From Prinia subflava (lineage: Eukaryota > Chordata > Aves > Passeriformes > Cisticolidae), in NCBI RefSeq assembly GCF_021018805.1, contig NC_086251.1:19635098-19699097 (forward strand): 64,000 bases of DNA, written 5' to 3'. Position 1 is the stretch's first letter. Each line of letters opens with the position of its first letter. Below are positions 1 through 14,155 of this stretch, piece after piece. The position numbers were made by a program, and so were the translations under genes. Below the pieces are notes generated by a model. It did no database searches and was not told the origin of the DNA. It was given only the letters and a program-made list of their open reading frames with translations.

Positions 1-2851
1 TCCAGGTTTTTGTGTTTCAGTGCTCCCAAACCTGGGAAGCAGAGGAGTCATGTTCGCAAGAGATCGACAGTAACAAGGGCAATAGAGAAGGAAAGAAATA
101 CACAAAGAAAAGTGTGTTGGAAATGGGACAGATAAAACCCAGGTACATGTCACAACATACCCCAGCCTTTTATCTTTGCTGTCACTTGCCAAGTGACCAT
201 CTGAAATAATCAGAGGGTATTAATTAGATTAACAACAAAAATTCAGTGGGTGGAAAAGTGGGCCAGTCTGCTTGCATTTCACATGTCAGCACTGTGACTT
301 CTGTGCTAACTCAAGGTGTCTGTTTTGACAGTTCTTGGTGCTCCCTCAAGCTGACAAAAAAGTTCTCTGTGTGGAAAGAGGTGTACTTAATCTGTATTTC
401 ACTACTTACAGACCTCAATTAAAAGAGTAAAAAGTGTTCTAGGCCCTGTGTGAAAAGGGCATTATACCTACAGAACCTCCCATCTGAGAGGATAAAATGA
501 GATGTGAAATAGAGGGAGGTGTCTCTATTTGTTTGGTTTTAGGAGTCTTCAAGTAAGACTGTCAGTTATCAAGGTTAATCTTATTCTTTGATCATGCTCT
601 TTTTTTCATGTAGTAGCTGTCCTTTTCTAGTGTACACAAATGCTTAAAGAAAACGAAAGCCCTACCTTTTTTGTGCTATTATAATTCAAATTATTTTCTT
701 GGTAACTTTTTGTGCACAGGTTGTTTTTATATATAGATAATGTTTTTGAAAACTTGAGTGAGTTCATGCAGTACTGGAGGAGAAGAAAGCAAGCCTGTGC
801 AGGTGAATTTGAAAGAGCAGATCTCTCTAGGACATGTGATGTACAAGCTTAGAACTGTATGACATGGCTTTACTGGCTGTTCTGTCTGCACTTGTGGGAA
901 TCCCTTCAGCTATCACTCTGCCTGACTCACTCCTGTGGAAGTGCTCTTTAGGATGTGCCTCGCCATCATCAGAGGACAGTTTCAATATATTTGTTGTTTT
1001 TCTGCACTAACAGTACAGATGGTGCAGGATGTTACACCTGTGTGCCTACGTGGGGTGAGGAAGAAGATAGGTTTTCTCCTTGGCAGGCAGGGTGATAGAG
1101 AAGCAAAAAGACTTTCCTAGATATACACTGAATATTGGAGCAGGATTGATAACAGAACTGGAGAATGCCTCACTGCTACGTCCCTTTAGTTTACCAGGGG
1201 AAAAAATAAAAATCATAAAATGAATTAATAAATAACTTCCATTAGGAATTGTTGACGGATGTGTTACTCATTTACCTTATCTCTGTATAAGGGTTTACCA
1301 TGAACCTTGAAAATTTTATTTCTGAGTGTATACAGTCTCTGTGTGTTGATGTATCGGGGTTTATGTTGTTTCTTCAATATCAAGTAACAATCTTTGAAAC
1401 TGTGGTTTTTAAAGTACCTCTGTGCATGTACTCAAACCACAGGGCTTCCAAATTTATGCTTTTTTCTTCATGCAATATCTGAAAAAGCTGAACAGATAAG
1501 AGAAACTTATCACATTTTCAAGGGAATCAATACTTCCAAGTGAATGGACGGCTCTTACATTTAAGCAAGTTGTTCTTTGATATTGTTAGTCTGTCACAGA
1601 CAGACTGACAGGAATAGGTCTCTACAGGTAGAACTGAGAGCAGGGTTTGGCTGCAAAGCCTGGATGACTGGGAAGGGTACACAGGAGGGCAAGGATTGTA
1701 ATTGCATAACTGACAGTTGAAAAAAGACTGCTTTCAATTATGAGCTAAAAAGTGCACAAGAAACACTGAGATAGTGATTCCTTTAATCCTACACTTTCAG
1801 TCACATGATGGGACAGGACCACACTTTGAGGCAATCTGATTTTCTTCCTATAGATTTAGCATTCTTCCACAATTCCCTAAGTGCTGTGGAATGTTGGTAA
1901 TAACAACCAGAGCATTATCACTACATCTGGATTGTACAGTACTAGAATAGTTTGCATTTCTTTAGTCTCATTTACCATGGGCAATTTAGATGTAACCTGA
2001 CTGGTGAACCTACATGATTAATATTCCTTTTTTTAGGCATGAAGAAATTGAGATGAACTCTGCTGGTATTTTTTTCCTCCACTCTGTACAGACTAGAAAA
2101 GTCTGAGATTGGAACACATCCTGAAAGGGTCAATTGCTTTAACCCCTAAAGTATATCTACAGCTTGCACAAAAATCTTCATTCTCAGCGTCAGGGTCTTG
2201 GGCATACTCCGAAGAAATTCACAGAAGGAACTTCTTTAATGACTCTTCTGTGTTCTTTAACACAGAGTAGTTTTATTAGGCTTTCAATATCCACTGTACT
2301 TCTAAGAAATGCATTAAAAATATATTAATACTGAGAACATGCTCAGTAATCTGTTCCTGAGACCTGCTTTGTGAATGGTTGAGTGGTCAGATCACAGTTC
2401 CAACATTCCTTCTAGGGTCTATTTCCATAGCACACAAAATTCATATGCTTCTTAGATACTGGTTTTGACTGCACTGTAAGACAGCAAAAGATTTGCACCA
2501 AGGCTTACTGAACTAAATCAAAAATTTTAATGCTTTTAAAATCTACACAGATTACTTCTAAATACCACTTTATTTTGAGCAAAATATATTAGATCTTCTC
2601 AGTAGAGTGTGGATCTTTATTTTCCCAGAACTGACATCTGAGAAACATGTTGGCATTTCTGCTCCTCTGGCGGATCAGGTTTACAATTTAAGGGAAAGTG
2701 TGTCGCATGCTGACTACTTTAAAATGCTTCATTATTATCTTTTTTTTTCCTGCCAGAGAAACACATGTAATACAACAGAGTGGTTTGGATGGTGATTACC
2801 AGACAGTGGTACACAAAGAACCAAATGTATTAAAGACAGGAGCATCGTGTG
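1..2851. other. intergenic, nothing recognised
   Basis: AT-rich single-copy-like DNA. ORFs of about 60 codons lack splice context or motifs. No RNA gene seen. Confidence 0.7.
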
Positions 2852-2951
2852 TGTGCTGGGTTTGGCTGGGATAGAGTTAATTTTCTTCATAGTAGCCTAA
2901 AATAGGGCTGTGTTTGGATTTGTGCTGGAAACACTGTTGATAACACAGGGA
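2852..2951 (+). mobile_element. truncated LTR fragment, same family as 17320-17891
   Basis: Shares the 5' end of the LTR at 17320: TGTGCTGGGTTTGGCTGGGA, AGAGTTAATTTTCTTC, TTTGTGCTGGAAACACTG and TTGATAACACAGG. Similarity stops after about 100 bp, so only the start of the LTR remains. Same orientation as the longer copy. Confidence 0.7.
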
Positions 2952-4559
2952 CGCAAGCAGCTGTGTGGAGTTTAGTGGCTGGCTGGCTTTGAATCCAAAC
3001 ACTGTGGGCTGAACTCTCTCTGTGCTCTTCCAGTGTTAAAGTGCAAGTCACAAGAAGCAAAATGACAGTCTCTCCCTTCCATACAAATGTGCAAACAACT
3101 AAACCTGTGTTGATAGTTGGAGAAAAAAATGACATAATGCTTGGGTTTTCTGTTTCCCAGCAGCACAGTTAGCAGTATGCCCAATAGCTCACTGTAATTA
3201 TGATCCCAAAAGTGTAAAATCAGAGTCACATAGAAGTAGTTTTTTGGCTGATTTACTTGGTGAGAGCTGAAGACCCTGGAGTTATGGATATTTTGTTTTT
3301 CCTTCTCCCCTCACTGTTTTTCTGAGGGATGTGTACTGAAGTGCCCTGCTTATTGCCCAGGGATCTCTCAGCCATCTGATGACCCCTACTAACCTTGGCC
3401 AGACTGGAATGATTGTTCAGCCATTTAACTGTGGGAGATAAGGTTAGTCCAAGTTCTTGGCCATAGCTCCCCTGTTTCCAGGCTAGTGATGAACCTATCA
3501 CAGCTGTGGTTTAATGGGCAGAAACAATTAAGTAATTACAAATCAATGAGCTCTGTAACCCTGGTATTACAATAATTACATTTTAAAAGGCACTACTTAG
3601 TTACAACTCAGGAATTATTTACAGGCAATAATTAAGGTCAAACTGACTTCCTCCTGTTACACAGAGTACTTGTATGAGCAGCATGTCAAACTATAAATAA
3701 TTAAAGGCAAACCTAATTGCCTGGTGTACTGAAGTGTGTCATTATCCTAGAGATTATGCTCTCGTGTCCATCACTGGTTGTATTTTAAAGATAAAATATG
3801 TCTTTTTTAATAAAAATGCAAATTGTCTTAATACATTACTTTTTGGTTAGAATGGTATAATTTCCTTCAGGGTTTTTTTACTCAACCCACAGGAAAGGGA
3901 ATAAAGTAACAGGAAAAAGAGGATGGCAGATTCCATGTATGAAGCAATCCTATGAAGAAAGAATAGATGAGAAAAATTAGTGCAATCATTTTACAGGATT
4001 ATTCCCCACAGTATATTTCCCAGTGCTTTGTCTGGTCTAGTTTGCAAAGATGCAAATGATGTTGGTTTTATTGCTTCCCTTAGGGGAGATTATTCCAGTC
4101 TAATAACACTCACAGTTAGGAAATTTTACTGATGTTCAAACTGTTTTTCTTTACCTGACTTTACCCCCATGGCTCCTAGTCATAAATTCCCACAGGCAAT
4201 TCGGGATAGTTCCTCTCCTTCCTGGGTGTTCTGAGCCAAGCAATACACAAGTATTTTTTTCAATCTGCCATTGAAGTCTATCCACACGATGGACGCTGCA
4301 GCCTTGGAGAGCCTCCGAGCTTGAAGGAAGCCTCTGGTCCCTGCCCTGTGTCCACATGAGTGTCTGTGCCTGGACACACTTGTGTGCAGAGATTTGGCTG
4401 TTCCCAAAATGCTCACCCCAGACAGGGCCCTCATGGGACCCACTGACCCATCAAGCATTCTCTTACAAATGGATTTCTTTTGCAGTTAGAAGAAAAGTCA
4501 CCTCCAAGGCTGGTAACCTCAAGGAAAGGTGAATCCATAGGCATCAGCACAGTCATAAA
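2952..4559. other. intergenic
   Basis: Non-coding. It includes the TAATTA-rich block at about 3505-3760. Overlapping minus-strand ORFs at 2887-3501 and 4151-4458 look non-coding. Confidence 0.65.
3505..3760. promoter_or_regulatory. TAATTA-rich block, candidate conserved non-coding element
   Basis: Dense AATTA/TAAT cores over 250 bp (for example CAATTAAGTAATTACAAATC, CAATAATTACATTT, AGGCAATAATTAAGGTC, ATAAATAATTAAAGG, CCTAATTGCC). These are homeodomain-type cores in non-repetitive intergenic sequence. Function is inferred only from motif density. AT-rich DNA makes such cores common by chance. Confidence 0.3.
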
Positions 4560-4790
4560 GGTGGGGAAGGATCCCAGGAGGTCTCTGGTCGTACCTCCAC
4601 CACAGAACATGGCAAATTATGAAAGCAGACCATGTTGTAGAAGGTTTGCCCAGATGGCTCTCAAAAGTTCTCAAAACCCCACATTCCCCAGCCTTTCTCA
4701 GTGACCTGTTTGGACACTCCATTTTGTCATTGAAATATTTTTTCCTTTGCACACAGCCAGAAACTAACCTTGTACTTAGTAGTCTTCTAG
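4560..4790 (-). repeat. old CR1 LINE fragment
   Basis: Diverged antisense CR1 text: AGGAGGTCTCTGGTCGTACC, TATGAAAGCAGACCATGTTG, CAGTGACCTGTTTGGACACT. Order and spacing match CR1 3' ends. It is strongly decayed, so an older subfamily. Small ORFs here (4480-4846) are by-products. Confidence 0.6.
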
Positions 4791-5639
4791 GATTCATTTT
4801 ATGTTTGAGCAGAAACAGCAGTCAAAAATTGTCTCATGAGCTTTGAAAGGTAGAACAGACTTCTGCAATTTTGGGTCAACAGGATGTTGTAAAGTTACCT
4901 TCCCTCTTTCTTTCCAGTCCACTGACAATTTTTTTAAATGTTAAACCTGGGGGGAAAAAGAGTATTTGCAGTAACATCTTAACAAGGCATACTTAAAATG
5001 GTTGTGTTAAAATGCTTCAAATTTAGTCTTGTAATTATGAGAGTAATTTCATAAAATGTTGATAAGTTTCTAATAAAATAATTCACATTACATGACCATT
5101 GTTGTCACACTGTGCAGTCTTTCTGTATTATTTGTATGGAGAGTGGAATTTCCTATAGGGAATACTCTTCCTTCCTGTCATGATATTGACATCAGATGCC
5201 CTTGGTGGCATCTCCTGAGGGGATTTGCTTTCAGAGCCTGGTGTACAATAGACTCTGTCACCAAACTGCTGTTCCTGCTTGGTGCTCCTCTGTTTTCTCT
5301 GCATTCCTACTGCTGAACAGGATCTGAGCCTTTTCTTGCTCCATCTTACTAGTGCAAACCTCCATTGGCACTGGATAATTAAGTCACCTACTGGTCCCAT
5401 TCCCTGAGATATATCGCTGTATCTCAGAGTTCTGGCACACTTGATAATCATCTGGGAATAGTGCTCCTCCCAGATGAATGTGTCGCTGATAAATGGATAA
5501 TACCTATAGTTTTTGCAAAAGAAAGTGTAGCGCACATATATTTGCACTTTTGTTTTTAGCTGACAACCTCTATTTCTTGCAGTCTTTTGAAGACCCCTGC
5601 CTCTTCTTGCTCTCCTCTGTCACTCCGAGATGCCATATT
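4791..5639. other. intergenic between two CR1 fragments
   Basis: Includes a 139-codon minus-strand frame (5128-5547) with low-complexity, non-conserved-looking content. Possibly old repeat-derived. No gene supported. Confidence 0.6.
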
Positions 5640-5870
5640 GACTGAACTGGGATTATCAGTTCCATGGACTCAGCATTCCAGCTAAAGTCTCACAAACACA
5701 GAGAACAGATATTTCATGTGTCTGTCACGCTGTGCTCTGCTTCACACATCCAAGGATGATGTCAGTCTCTCATTTTTTGGTTGTGGCAGCATAATCTTTA
5801 CTCAAGTGTGGCCTGGGCTTTGGTAGATTCCCTGCCTTCATGTACTCAAGTTTTTTAAAAATGGTCATAC
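5640..5870 (-). repeat. old CR1-like fragment
   Basis: Text such as CAGCATTCCAGCTAAAGTCT, CCAAGGATGATGTCAGTCTC and GTGGCAGCATAATCTTTACT follows the order of an antisense CR1 region just upstream of the 3' end. It is very diverged and the edges are uncertain. Confidence 0.45.
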
Positions 5871-8800
5871 CCTGTTCTCTTTTTATTGAGTTGAACACAT
5901 CTGTGTAATGTAGCATCTTCTGCCTGACCCTTTTTCAAGTTCTGTTTTTCTTCCAGTTTTGTGAATTTTCTTATTGAGAACTACAACAGTCAGTACTGTT
6001 TTCTGAGGCTCTTCTCCATATTTTATTCAGAGTTAAGGGCTTTGTAAAAGATAGTTGTAGTGCCCCATAGACCAGCAGAATAATTTCACTAAAATCAAAA
6101 AGCCAGTATTTGTAGTGGGGAAAATAGGCATTAGTTTAGGAACAGATGTATCTGTAAAGGCAACAAAATAGAATGCCTGCTTTATAAGTTATTGCAAGGA
6201 AAAAATGATATGTCTTTGTGATAAAAAGTTTCCAAAACTCAAGGATGACGTATTTCATGCAGAGGCTGCCTAGGAAACTGTTTCAAAAATAACAAATGAA
6301 AGAGTTATGTTCTAAAGCAAATGTGTTTATTTTTCATTTAACAAAATATTGGGTTGACAATAAGATTCTTTTGAGGAGATGTACAGATATGCATAGAATC
6401 CAAAATAATAACTTAGGGATACTGGAATAGCCTTTAGCAAAAATATTTCAAAGGGGACAGGAGTTTCAAAAACTTGGCTTTGCCTTAAGAGCCAAATCAA
6501 CTCACCGTGTTCTTAAAGACTTGTGGCACATATGGCTTTGAGCACTTCTGAAAATTTGCCTATGGAGGTGGATCCTGAACACTTGAAAAAATTATCCTTG
6601 AGCTCTTTGGAAAATCTGGCTACATTTTAGACAAATGCCTGTTCTATGATCTCTTGCCCTGTGATATACCAAAGCTTCTCATTGCTATTTGATGAACTGC
6701 TTGCTGACAGATATTTATTAATATTTAGCTGACTTAAAAAAAATAAGGGATGAGGGGAATCCTGCATTTTGTAGAGATGTGGCTAAACTATAGAGGGAAA
6801 ATAAACCAGCCAGCCAAGCAATCAATGAAATTTCTCAGTCCCTTGAGATAACCCAGAGTGTACAGTCCAACTGCAGGCCTGGAGAGACTTTCTCACACTC
6901 CAGTCTTTAGTTGCATTGAGGTTTTGAGGTTTTATTAATGTTACTGAGAAGTGTTTGCATAGCCTTTTCCACCAGCAAAGGGAAAGAAAATACAGCAAAA
7001 CTTAGTGCTGATGCAGAGAATTGTTAGACAGTTTGGAATGTATTTTACAGGTAAGTACCATAACTAATCCCACTGCAGATTTTTTTTTCTGGTAAAAGAA
7101 ACAATAAGAGCATGTGTAGTGGGATGTATCCAATATTTCTCAAAAAACTGATTTTAAATATCACCTACGGTGGCTTTATTAATCTAATTTAGTGTAGCAG
7201 GCATTTATTAAGGTTTCTGGATTACATTCTTGTTTTCAGGTATACATTTTGACACAACACATTGTGCCTATTTTCCATTCTGATAGTGCAAATGTTAACC
7301 TGAGCATCCCATTCCAACCTCCCACCCTCTGAAGAGCATCTAAAGTGAATGTGCAGAATACACATTCCTGTGTATTCAACTGACGATTAAAATCTTGTGG
7401 CTTCCCTGCATTTCTGAACATATATCAGACAAAATGTGATCTGGTGCAAATTCAGATTGGATCAGCAGGGATATCCTGGCTGGCCTGGAAGTGTCCTAGG
7501 TGAAACTGTAAGGCTACCTGCTGTAATTATACCCCCAACTGTTACATGAGCAGAGATTGATTCCTGTCAGACTGTCTGGAAGAACACTGTTGAATTCTTT
7601 TCTACCCATGTATATTGAAATGTGAATTTTTTTAAACATATGCCTCTCTTGCTGTATTCACAGATGTTAAATTTACAAGAGTAGTAATTATTTACAGGAC
7701 TAGGTGGTTAACTTGCTCTTCTTCCAACTACCAATGCTATCCTGACTAATCAGTATTTAATTCTGCATTCCACCTCTCTAATGACCTTTGAAAATACTTT
7801 TTGCTATCTATCAGATAATAGCATATAGTAGGAATTATTTTAGATCTTATGTGGATGATTAATTCTCTGCTCTTTAACATGGTCAGAAGGGTAGACTTCT
7901 TCAATGTGTTTCTCAAAATTACATTGAAGTAGTTTCTGAGCAATAGAAGTGGCAGAATTGTGCCATTGGTGCAGTGATCCAAGCTACATGAGAGAAGACA
8001 ACATGAATGTTTTGTTTTTAGAAGTTGTTTGCTTATTCCCCATAGCCTCTTTTCAAAGATTATCCAAGAGATGCTTAACTATACCAGCAAGGTGAAGATA
8101 TGATTGCATAATAGATATGGTTAAGGATGAGTTTTAATCTGTACTGAATCTTCTTACTTAAATAATGAATGATATGTAGCTGATGGAAGAGATACAGGAG
8201 AGAAAGAGCAGCTGGTGTTTTGACTGATTCTGTGATACTGTAATTATGTTTCTAAATCTGTGCCAGGTGCTTTAACAATTCTAGCTAGGATTTATTTTAT
8301 GTGGATGTAAATAAATAGAGATTGTGGTTAATTTTCCTATTTCCTGAAATAAGACTTTATATGTGTCACTGAAAACAATGTGATTGAGACCTGGAAAAAA
8401 TAGGAGACTGGATTATTGGAACTGTGCAGCAAAAGTAATGGGGTACAAGGGGTGATTTAGAGATGATTTATCAGGTTATTTTAGTCCATCAAAGGGTCTG
8501 TATTTGTCTTAGTAAGCACATGAAAGCTAGGAAGTGACCAAACTTAGGGCAAGGTGCAGAAGACTGGAGTGAGCATAGGTACATACTGTATGGGTAAGTC
8601 ATTAATCAATTGAAAAATGCCTTGCAGATTGATGACAGAAGCTAAGCAGCAGGGAATACAGGGGGGGAAATCAAAACAAACAGATTAGATGTAATTAAAG
8701 AGCAAGGGAGAAGAGATTTGCATACAATTTTTTTGACTCACCTGCCTGAAAGCTTGACCGGCATCATGCTTCATTAGTTACTGAGCTACACCAGGACAGG

Positions 8801-9639
8801 GAACCCAAGCAACAAATCTGCTCTGGATTTAAGTGTGTGGTTAAGGGTGAATGGCTGAGTGAAAGTTCCTGACTGGCAGCAGAGAGAGGCTCCTGCCAGG
8901 GATGAGGAGCTGATGAATGCACAGCCAAACCTAGAGCAGCATCCAGGGACCCTGGACAGCCAGTGTGAGTGGGGCAAGAAAAGATTTGCAGCTGCCAATA
9001 GCACACACGTCAGTTTTAGGAGATCCTAATTATTATATTCTTAAGGGTTTATCTTGATTTAAATTTAGATATTTATTTAAATGCAACATAAGTCAGATAG
9101 CATTGGGAATAAAATGTTATTACTTACTCCCAAATAACTGTATTTAGCACTGGTTGCCTTCACTGAAAGCATAGAAGTAAATAGGAAAGAAACAATCTTG
9201 TTCAATCCAGAATGGAAAAGGACTGAGGTTTTTGTGAAATGTGGACATATTTTCTATTTTTTTTTTGTTTGTTTGTTTTTGTTTAAAGTATCCTCTAAAG
9301 CCATACAAGATTATAACAAATCTCATAATATTCCATTTAAGTCTCTATGACAATGGTTATTGTGCAATTTGCATTTCAACATACAGTTATGCTCTCTGGA
9401 CCTGAGCCCTACTGGAATATGATCAACCTCAGGATAAACAACAAAGAGAGAATATAATTATATGTACTCACAGGAGATGAAAATTAAAACTGTTTTCCAG
9501 TTTATAGATGTCAAATGGGCTTGAGTCAATTAGAAAAATCATCTTTCACCATATGTTACAGCAGTTAATTAATTTTAAAGTGAGGGATGGTCACCTAGTG
9601 CAACTGCTTAAGCACTTGTGCTTCTTTCAGTGATAAGCA
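5871..9639. other. intergenic, nothing recognised
   Basis: AT-rich. T/G low-complexity sequence lies near 9250-9285. No exon-like segment seen. Confidence 0.65.
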
Positions 9640-9920
9640 AAAGTATTAAATCTTCTCCTGCTGCAGTGCCTAGCAGCAGAAACCAGTCCTTGCCAAAATC
9701 CATAAAGCCTTATGCCTTATCCTCCTCTAAATCCCTCCTCAAAACCTTTTTCTGCTGTGATGCTCATGAACCACTCCCATCAGTCAGGCAAGTAGTGAGC
9801 TGTAGTGAAGTCTGTCTGCTTCACAACTGTAAAGCAGCCTTTCCAATCCACTCCCACCCTGTTCATCTCTTTCATCCATTGCTTTTATCCTGTCTGATAA
9901 GAACCCTGTTAGATCTGTGA
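9640..9920 (+). repeat. possible ancient amniote interspersed repeat
   Basis: CTAAATCCCTCCTCAAAACC and TTCTGCTGTGATGCTCATGA resemble a repeat widespread in reptile and bird DNA. The 100-codon frame across it (9618-9920) has no exon borders. The family name is not certain. Confidence 0.35.
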
Positions 9921-12900
9921 TGCAGGAACTCTTTCTTATTATTGTTTGCAAAATACCTAATTAAATGGAATCCTTTCATTTGGGGTTTCTAAGTGCAACT
10001 ATAATATAAACAGTAAATAATAACTTTGTGAGATTATCATTATCTCTAACCCAAAAATCTCAAAATAAGACTTCATTAGTAGGTGATGTGCACTGCACTG
10101 GGGTGCCACAAGAGAACCTCAGCACCAGACAAATCCTGCCCACTAACATGGAGGAATGTTCATAGATTTGTGGAACTGTGCATGTGTAAGTCTGTACAGC
10201 TTGTTCTCAAAACACCATCCAGACTAGGAAGTTAGAACAAAAAGTATTTCCATTGTAAGAAATTTTGTAGTAAGCAGCAAAATATTCTGTACATACTTAG
10301 GTCTGTTTTATTGGTCTTCTGGTTGACCACCTGTGCCCAAAGTGCCTCCCACATTAAGAGAGCTTAGGAGTAAAGTGTAACCTGAGATTGCTCACACTGG
10401 GACCATAACAGCATAGCTTGTCCTGCTGTGAAAAGTGTTTCATTGCAGAAGTTAAACCTTACAGGAGAGGTTGCAGGTGAAAAGTGCTGGGTCATTTCTG
10501 TGTGACTGGGCTTTTAGTATGTCAACATGGCTGTGATATTGATAATTAATTCAAAACTGGCAATGAAAATGAATACCCAAGGCATCACTAAGCCAGGAGG
10601 AGAACACTATGTCTTTTGAGAAGTCTGTGTAACTGGTCATACCTGTTCTAAAATGAGCACATTCTTTGAAAAGCATTAAAGGAAACTGACCTTACCTTAG
10701 TGCCTAATCATAATAAATGACAGACTGAGTTAATTATTACTTGGCAATTCTTTATTTAAACTTTGTACTAAGATTCATTTGCAGTATATTCTTTCATGCA
10801 GAACATAAAAGATGTAATTGTGTGCAGAGTGGGAGTGGTGTTTCCCTAGGTCAAGTAAGGAATAATTCCTTTATATCTTTGCCCTGTATGAAAAATACAT
10901 GCATGCTGTACTTGAGTATCCCAGTTTATGGGACTGCTTCTAGTAATTGTTTGCACAAATTGGGGACAGTCACTTTCCTAATGCTTGGGTGTCACTTTTC
11001 TTCTTAGACTGGTAGAAGGGAGCAAGATACTGATGTGTTTGCACAGTGCAGTAGAAACTAGGTAAGCCCTTCAACACCCAGTCTTCATCCTTCCTCACTT
11101 CATATATCAGTATTTCTAAATTAGCTGGCCTGATCACTCCATCTCACAGTCTTTTAAAAAAGTAAAAGAAAAAGACTGGTAAAAAGTCAGGCCCAGACTT
11201 TGCTCCCAGGCTGTTGATTAGCCATCCCCAGGGATAAAACAAAGTAATTTTCCCTGAACCTTTATACTCAGTGGGCTGAAGCTGGCCTTTTGCCTTAAGA
11301 AACCTTTTCCAGACACTGTCTCACTGGGTAACTTTTCTGACCCAAAACATATGTGTAGCTTTTGTACGTGTCCCACACATGTAGCTGTGAAGAAATTTTT
11401 GTGAACTAACAGAGGTATAGAACTTGTGGAATGAGACGTAAGCAAATAAAAGCAGACATCATGTTGGAAAGCATTAATGACATTTTCTGAAAATAGTGTG
11501 GCACCATGAGAAAGGGGGAGTACTACCAAATAGTCTAGGGTTTTCTTCTGCTAATCATCCTCTTGCCCCCTCCCCAGCTCTCCCATCCTCCAAATAACAA
11601 ACTTCACCTCCCTCCTTCCCTCTTCCAACCCCCCAAAATAAAAACAAAAAACAACCCTCTAAAAACCCCTGAACCTAATTTCCCTGGATAGCCATCAGGT
11701 TTCTATCAAAATCAATAGGATCCTGTTGAGATTGAGATAATTCAATGCCAAACTTGTAAATAATTCTCAGCCAGGCATGGAAGAATTCTTCCAGCACATT
11801 GTTCCTCAAAACTCCTACCCTTTCTCCCATCTTTGAGCACACTTCCTACAGCTCACAACTGTATTTTGAGCTGAAAGCCCTTGGCATTCCCTACCTTGGG
11901 AACTGGTGGCAGGCTGGCAGCATCTCCTTGTGCTTGTTTTTAGCATAGCACAAAGCTCCCCATGCACAAGGAAGGGTGAATGAGCTGAGACAACATCAAC
12001 ACAAAGGTTAAGAATGAAAGTCAAACCCAATCACTTCAGTCATGGCTGGCTGAGGTTTGTCAGTAGTATCTGGGCCAGTACAGGTGAATTAGAGAACACC
12101 AACAAAATTTATTCATTCAACTTTAGAAGTTTCCATAGAGAGGGAAAAGGAAGAAAAGTAATTGCCTTTGCTCCAGGGGATCAGGAGTGATGTGTTAGCT
12201 GCTCTACATACACAGAAATAAGCTGTGAAAGTCATCTCTGGACATCCTGTGGGAGACTGGAACCACAAAGCTGCTAACAGACACTTTAATTAGTGCTGAA
12301 GTTACTAGCCCTCAGGGCAACTTCCTTTAGTAGCCCTTCTCTGCAAGTACTTTGGGTTCACCAGCTCAGCTCTCTGGTAGTCTGCACTGTGGAGCTCTCA
12401 TCCCAGAAGGGTCCAAGATGCGTGGCTGTATCACAGAGGAAGGAAACTTGTTCTACCAGTGTGGGGAAAATGGATGGTGTACCACAGAGTGCTCATTGTT
12501 TCATCACAGAGCCACTGTTTTTCTCTGTTATCAAATACTTTTGTAAAGTAAATGTTTTTCTAAGCTATCCAATTTTTCTGCCCTTTAGATACTCTTGTTC
12601 TAAGTTCTTCACCCAATATTTTTCCTAGTGTTTTCTTCATGTGTGTGTTTCTTAATGTCCTCTTGACATCTAAAGTCTTTGTCCTATTTGACTTTTTCAG
12701 AGGGTTTCCTTTTTTCCTTCTTTCTTTTTTCCCCCCTTTATTCTCTCCTCCATATTCCTCTCCCTTTCCCCTAGTGTTATATTTATTTATTAACTGCACT
12801 TAAGCAGCCTCAGTTGACCACAGCTGACCTACCATGAGGGCATACTATACTGGTCACAATCTACAAAGCATAGCAGAAAGGAATTTTATCTTCTTTTCAC

Positions 12901-12999
12901 AGATAAGGAAAATGTGGCTCTGGCCAGTCAGTGTCTCGACCTAACACATGGAAGGAAACCAGATGCTTTTGGGGTTGAGATCTTTAGGGCAGAAGAGAG
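9921..12999. other. intergenic, nothing recognised
   Basis: AT-rich with a C-rich polypyrimidine stretch near 11560-11640 and a T/C tract near 12700-12780. ORFs at 11218-11529 and 12293-12628 show no family features. Confidence 0.65.
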
Positions 13000-14155
13000 G
13001 ATTTCAGTTGGAATGGAACTACCATGATCATCTAGTTTAAGTGCCTGACCACTTTTGGGACCAGAAGTTAAAATCTGTTACTAGGGAAAGTGCCTATGTT
13101 TTTAGGGAAAATCTCAAATGCCTCTGAAATACAGACAGGTTTGGGGCACTGATGAACTCTTTAGAAAGCCTGTTGCAGTATTTGACCTCTCTTTCAGCAA
13201 AGAAATGCTTTGCAATATCAAGTAAGGGTTTATGTCCCCTGACGCTGTCCTGTCACTCAATACCAGAGAACAGATCAGCACTTGCCTCTCACTTCCCCTT
13301 AAGAAGCTGTGAAGAGCAAGGAAGCCACAGCTCAGCTTCCTTTTCATCCCAACAGACAAAGCCAAAGGCAGCCTCCTTGCTATAGGACATTCCTTCCAGC
13401 CCTTTCATCAGCTTTTTTGCCTTTCTCTGGATACATTCCAGTACTTTCACATCCTTCTTAAATTGTGAGGCCCAGAACTGTCCACAGTGAGTCTGTGAGG
13501 CTGCACCAAGCTGAATACAGTGGGTTAATCACAACTTTTGATCACCTGGGATGCTTTTTGATGCACCCCAGGGTGGAATTTGACCTCTGGGCTGTCAGGG
13601 CACACTGCTGATTCTGTTGAGCTGCTGCCAACCAGCACCCCCCAGATGCCTGCTGCTGTCCAGCCACTCTTCCACCAATTTATATTTGTGCCCAGCATTC
13701 CTCCATCCCAGATGCAGAAACCAGCACTTGTACTTGATAAATCTCATCCCATTAATGGTAGCCTAATGCTCCAAACTATCCAGATCCCTCTGCAAGGCCT
13801 CTTGTCCTTCAAGCCTGTCAACAGCATCTCCCAGTTTCGTGCTGGGAGCAAACCTGCTGATGATGCATTCATCTCCTGCATCTGGACCATGGATACAAAT
13901 ATGGAGCCAGACTGAGCCCAGAGCTGAACCTTGAGGAATGCTGCTGGCGATTGCCAGGCAGATGAAGCCCCATTCACTACAACCCTGTGGGCCCTGCCCT
14001 TCAGCCAAATCTTGTCCCAGCACACTGTGTATCTACTCAACCCACAGCTAGACAACTTGTCCAGAAGGATATTGAGAGGGACAGTATCAAAAGCCTTGGG
14101 AAAATCCAGAAACCCCAGACTGTTCATGAGTCCCACTGATGCAAGGCTATCAGCC
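13000..14155 (-). repeat. CR1 LINE, 3' 1.15 kb with reverse-transcriptase remnant
   Basis: The minus strand at 13744-14136 still reads DFPKAFDTVPLNILLDKL and, after frame breaks, GLKDKRP-like text. It matches the end of the CR1 reverse transcriptase (DFSKAFDTV ... FADDTKLG ... ALQRDLD). On the plus strand the antisense 3' block is clear: ATCATCTAGTTT, TGCCTTTCTCTGGATACATT, TGAGGCCCAGAACTG. Frameshifts and stops make it inactive. The left edge (true 3' end) is approximate. Confidence 0.85.

Noticed and set aside
5128..5547. 139-codon minus-strand ORF
   Set aside because: No recognisable motif, start context or splice signals; flanked by old CR1 fragments.
13744..14136. 130-codon minus-strand ORF with DFPKAFDTV
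   Set aside because: It is a decayed CR1 reverse transcriptase, not a host gene; reported as a repeat.
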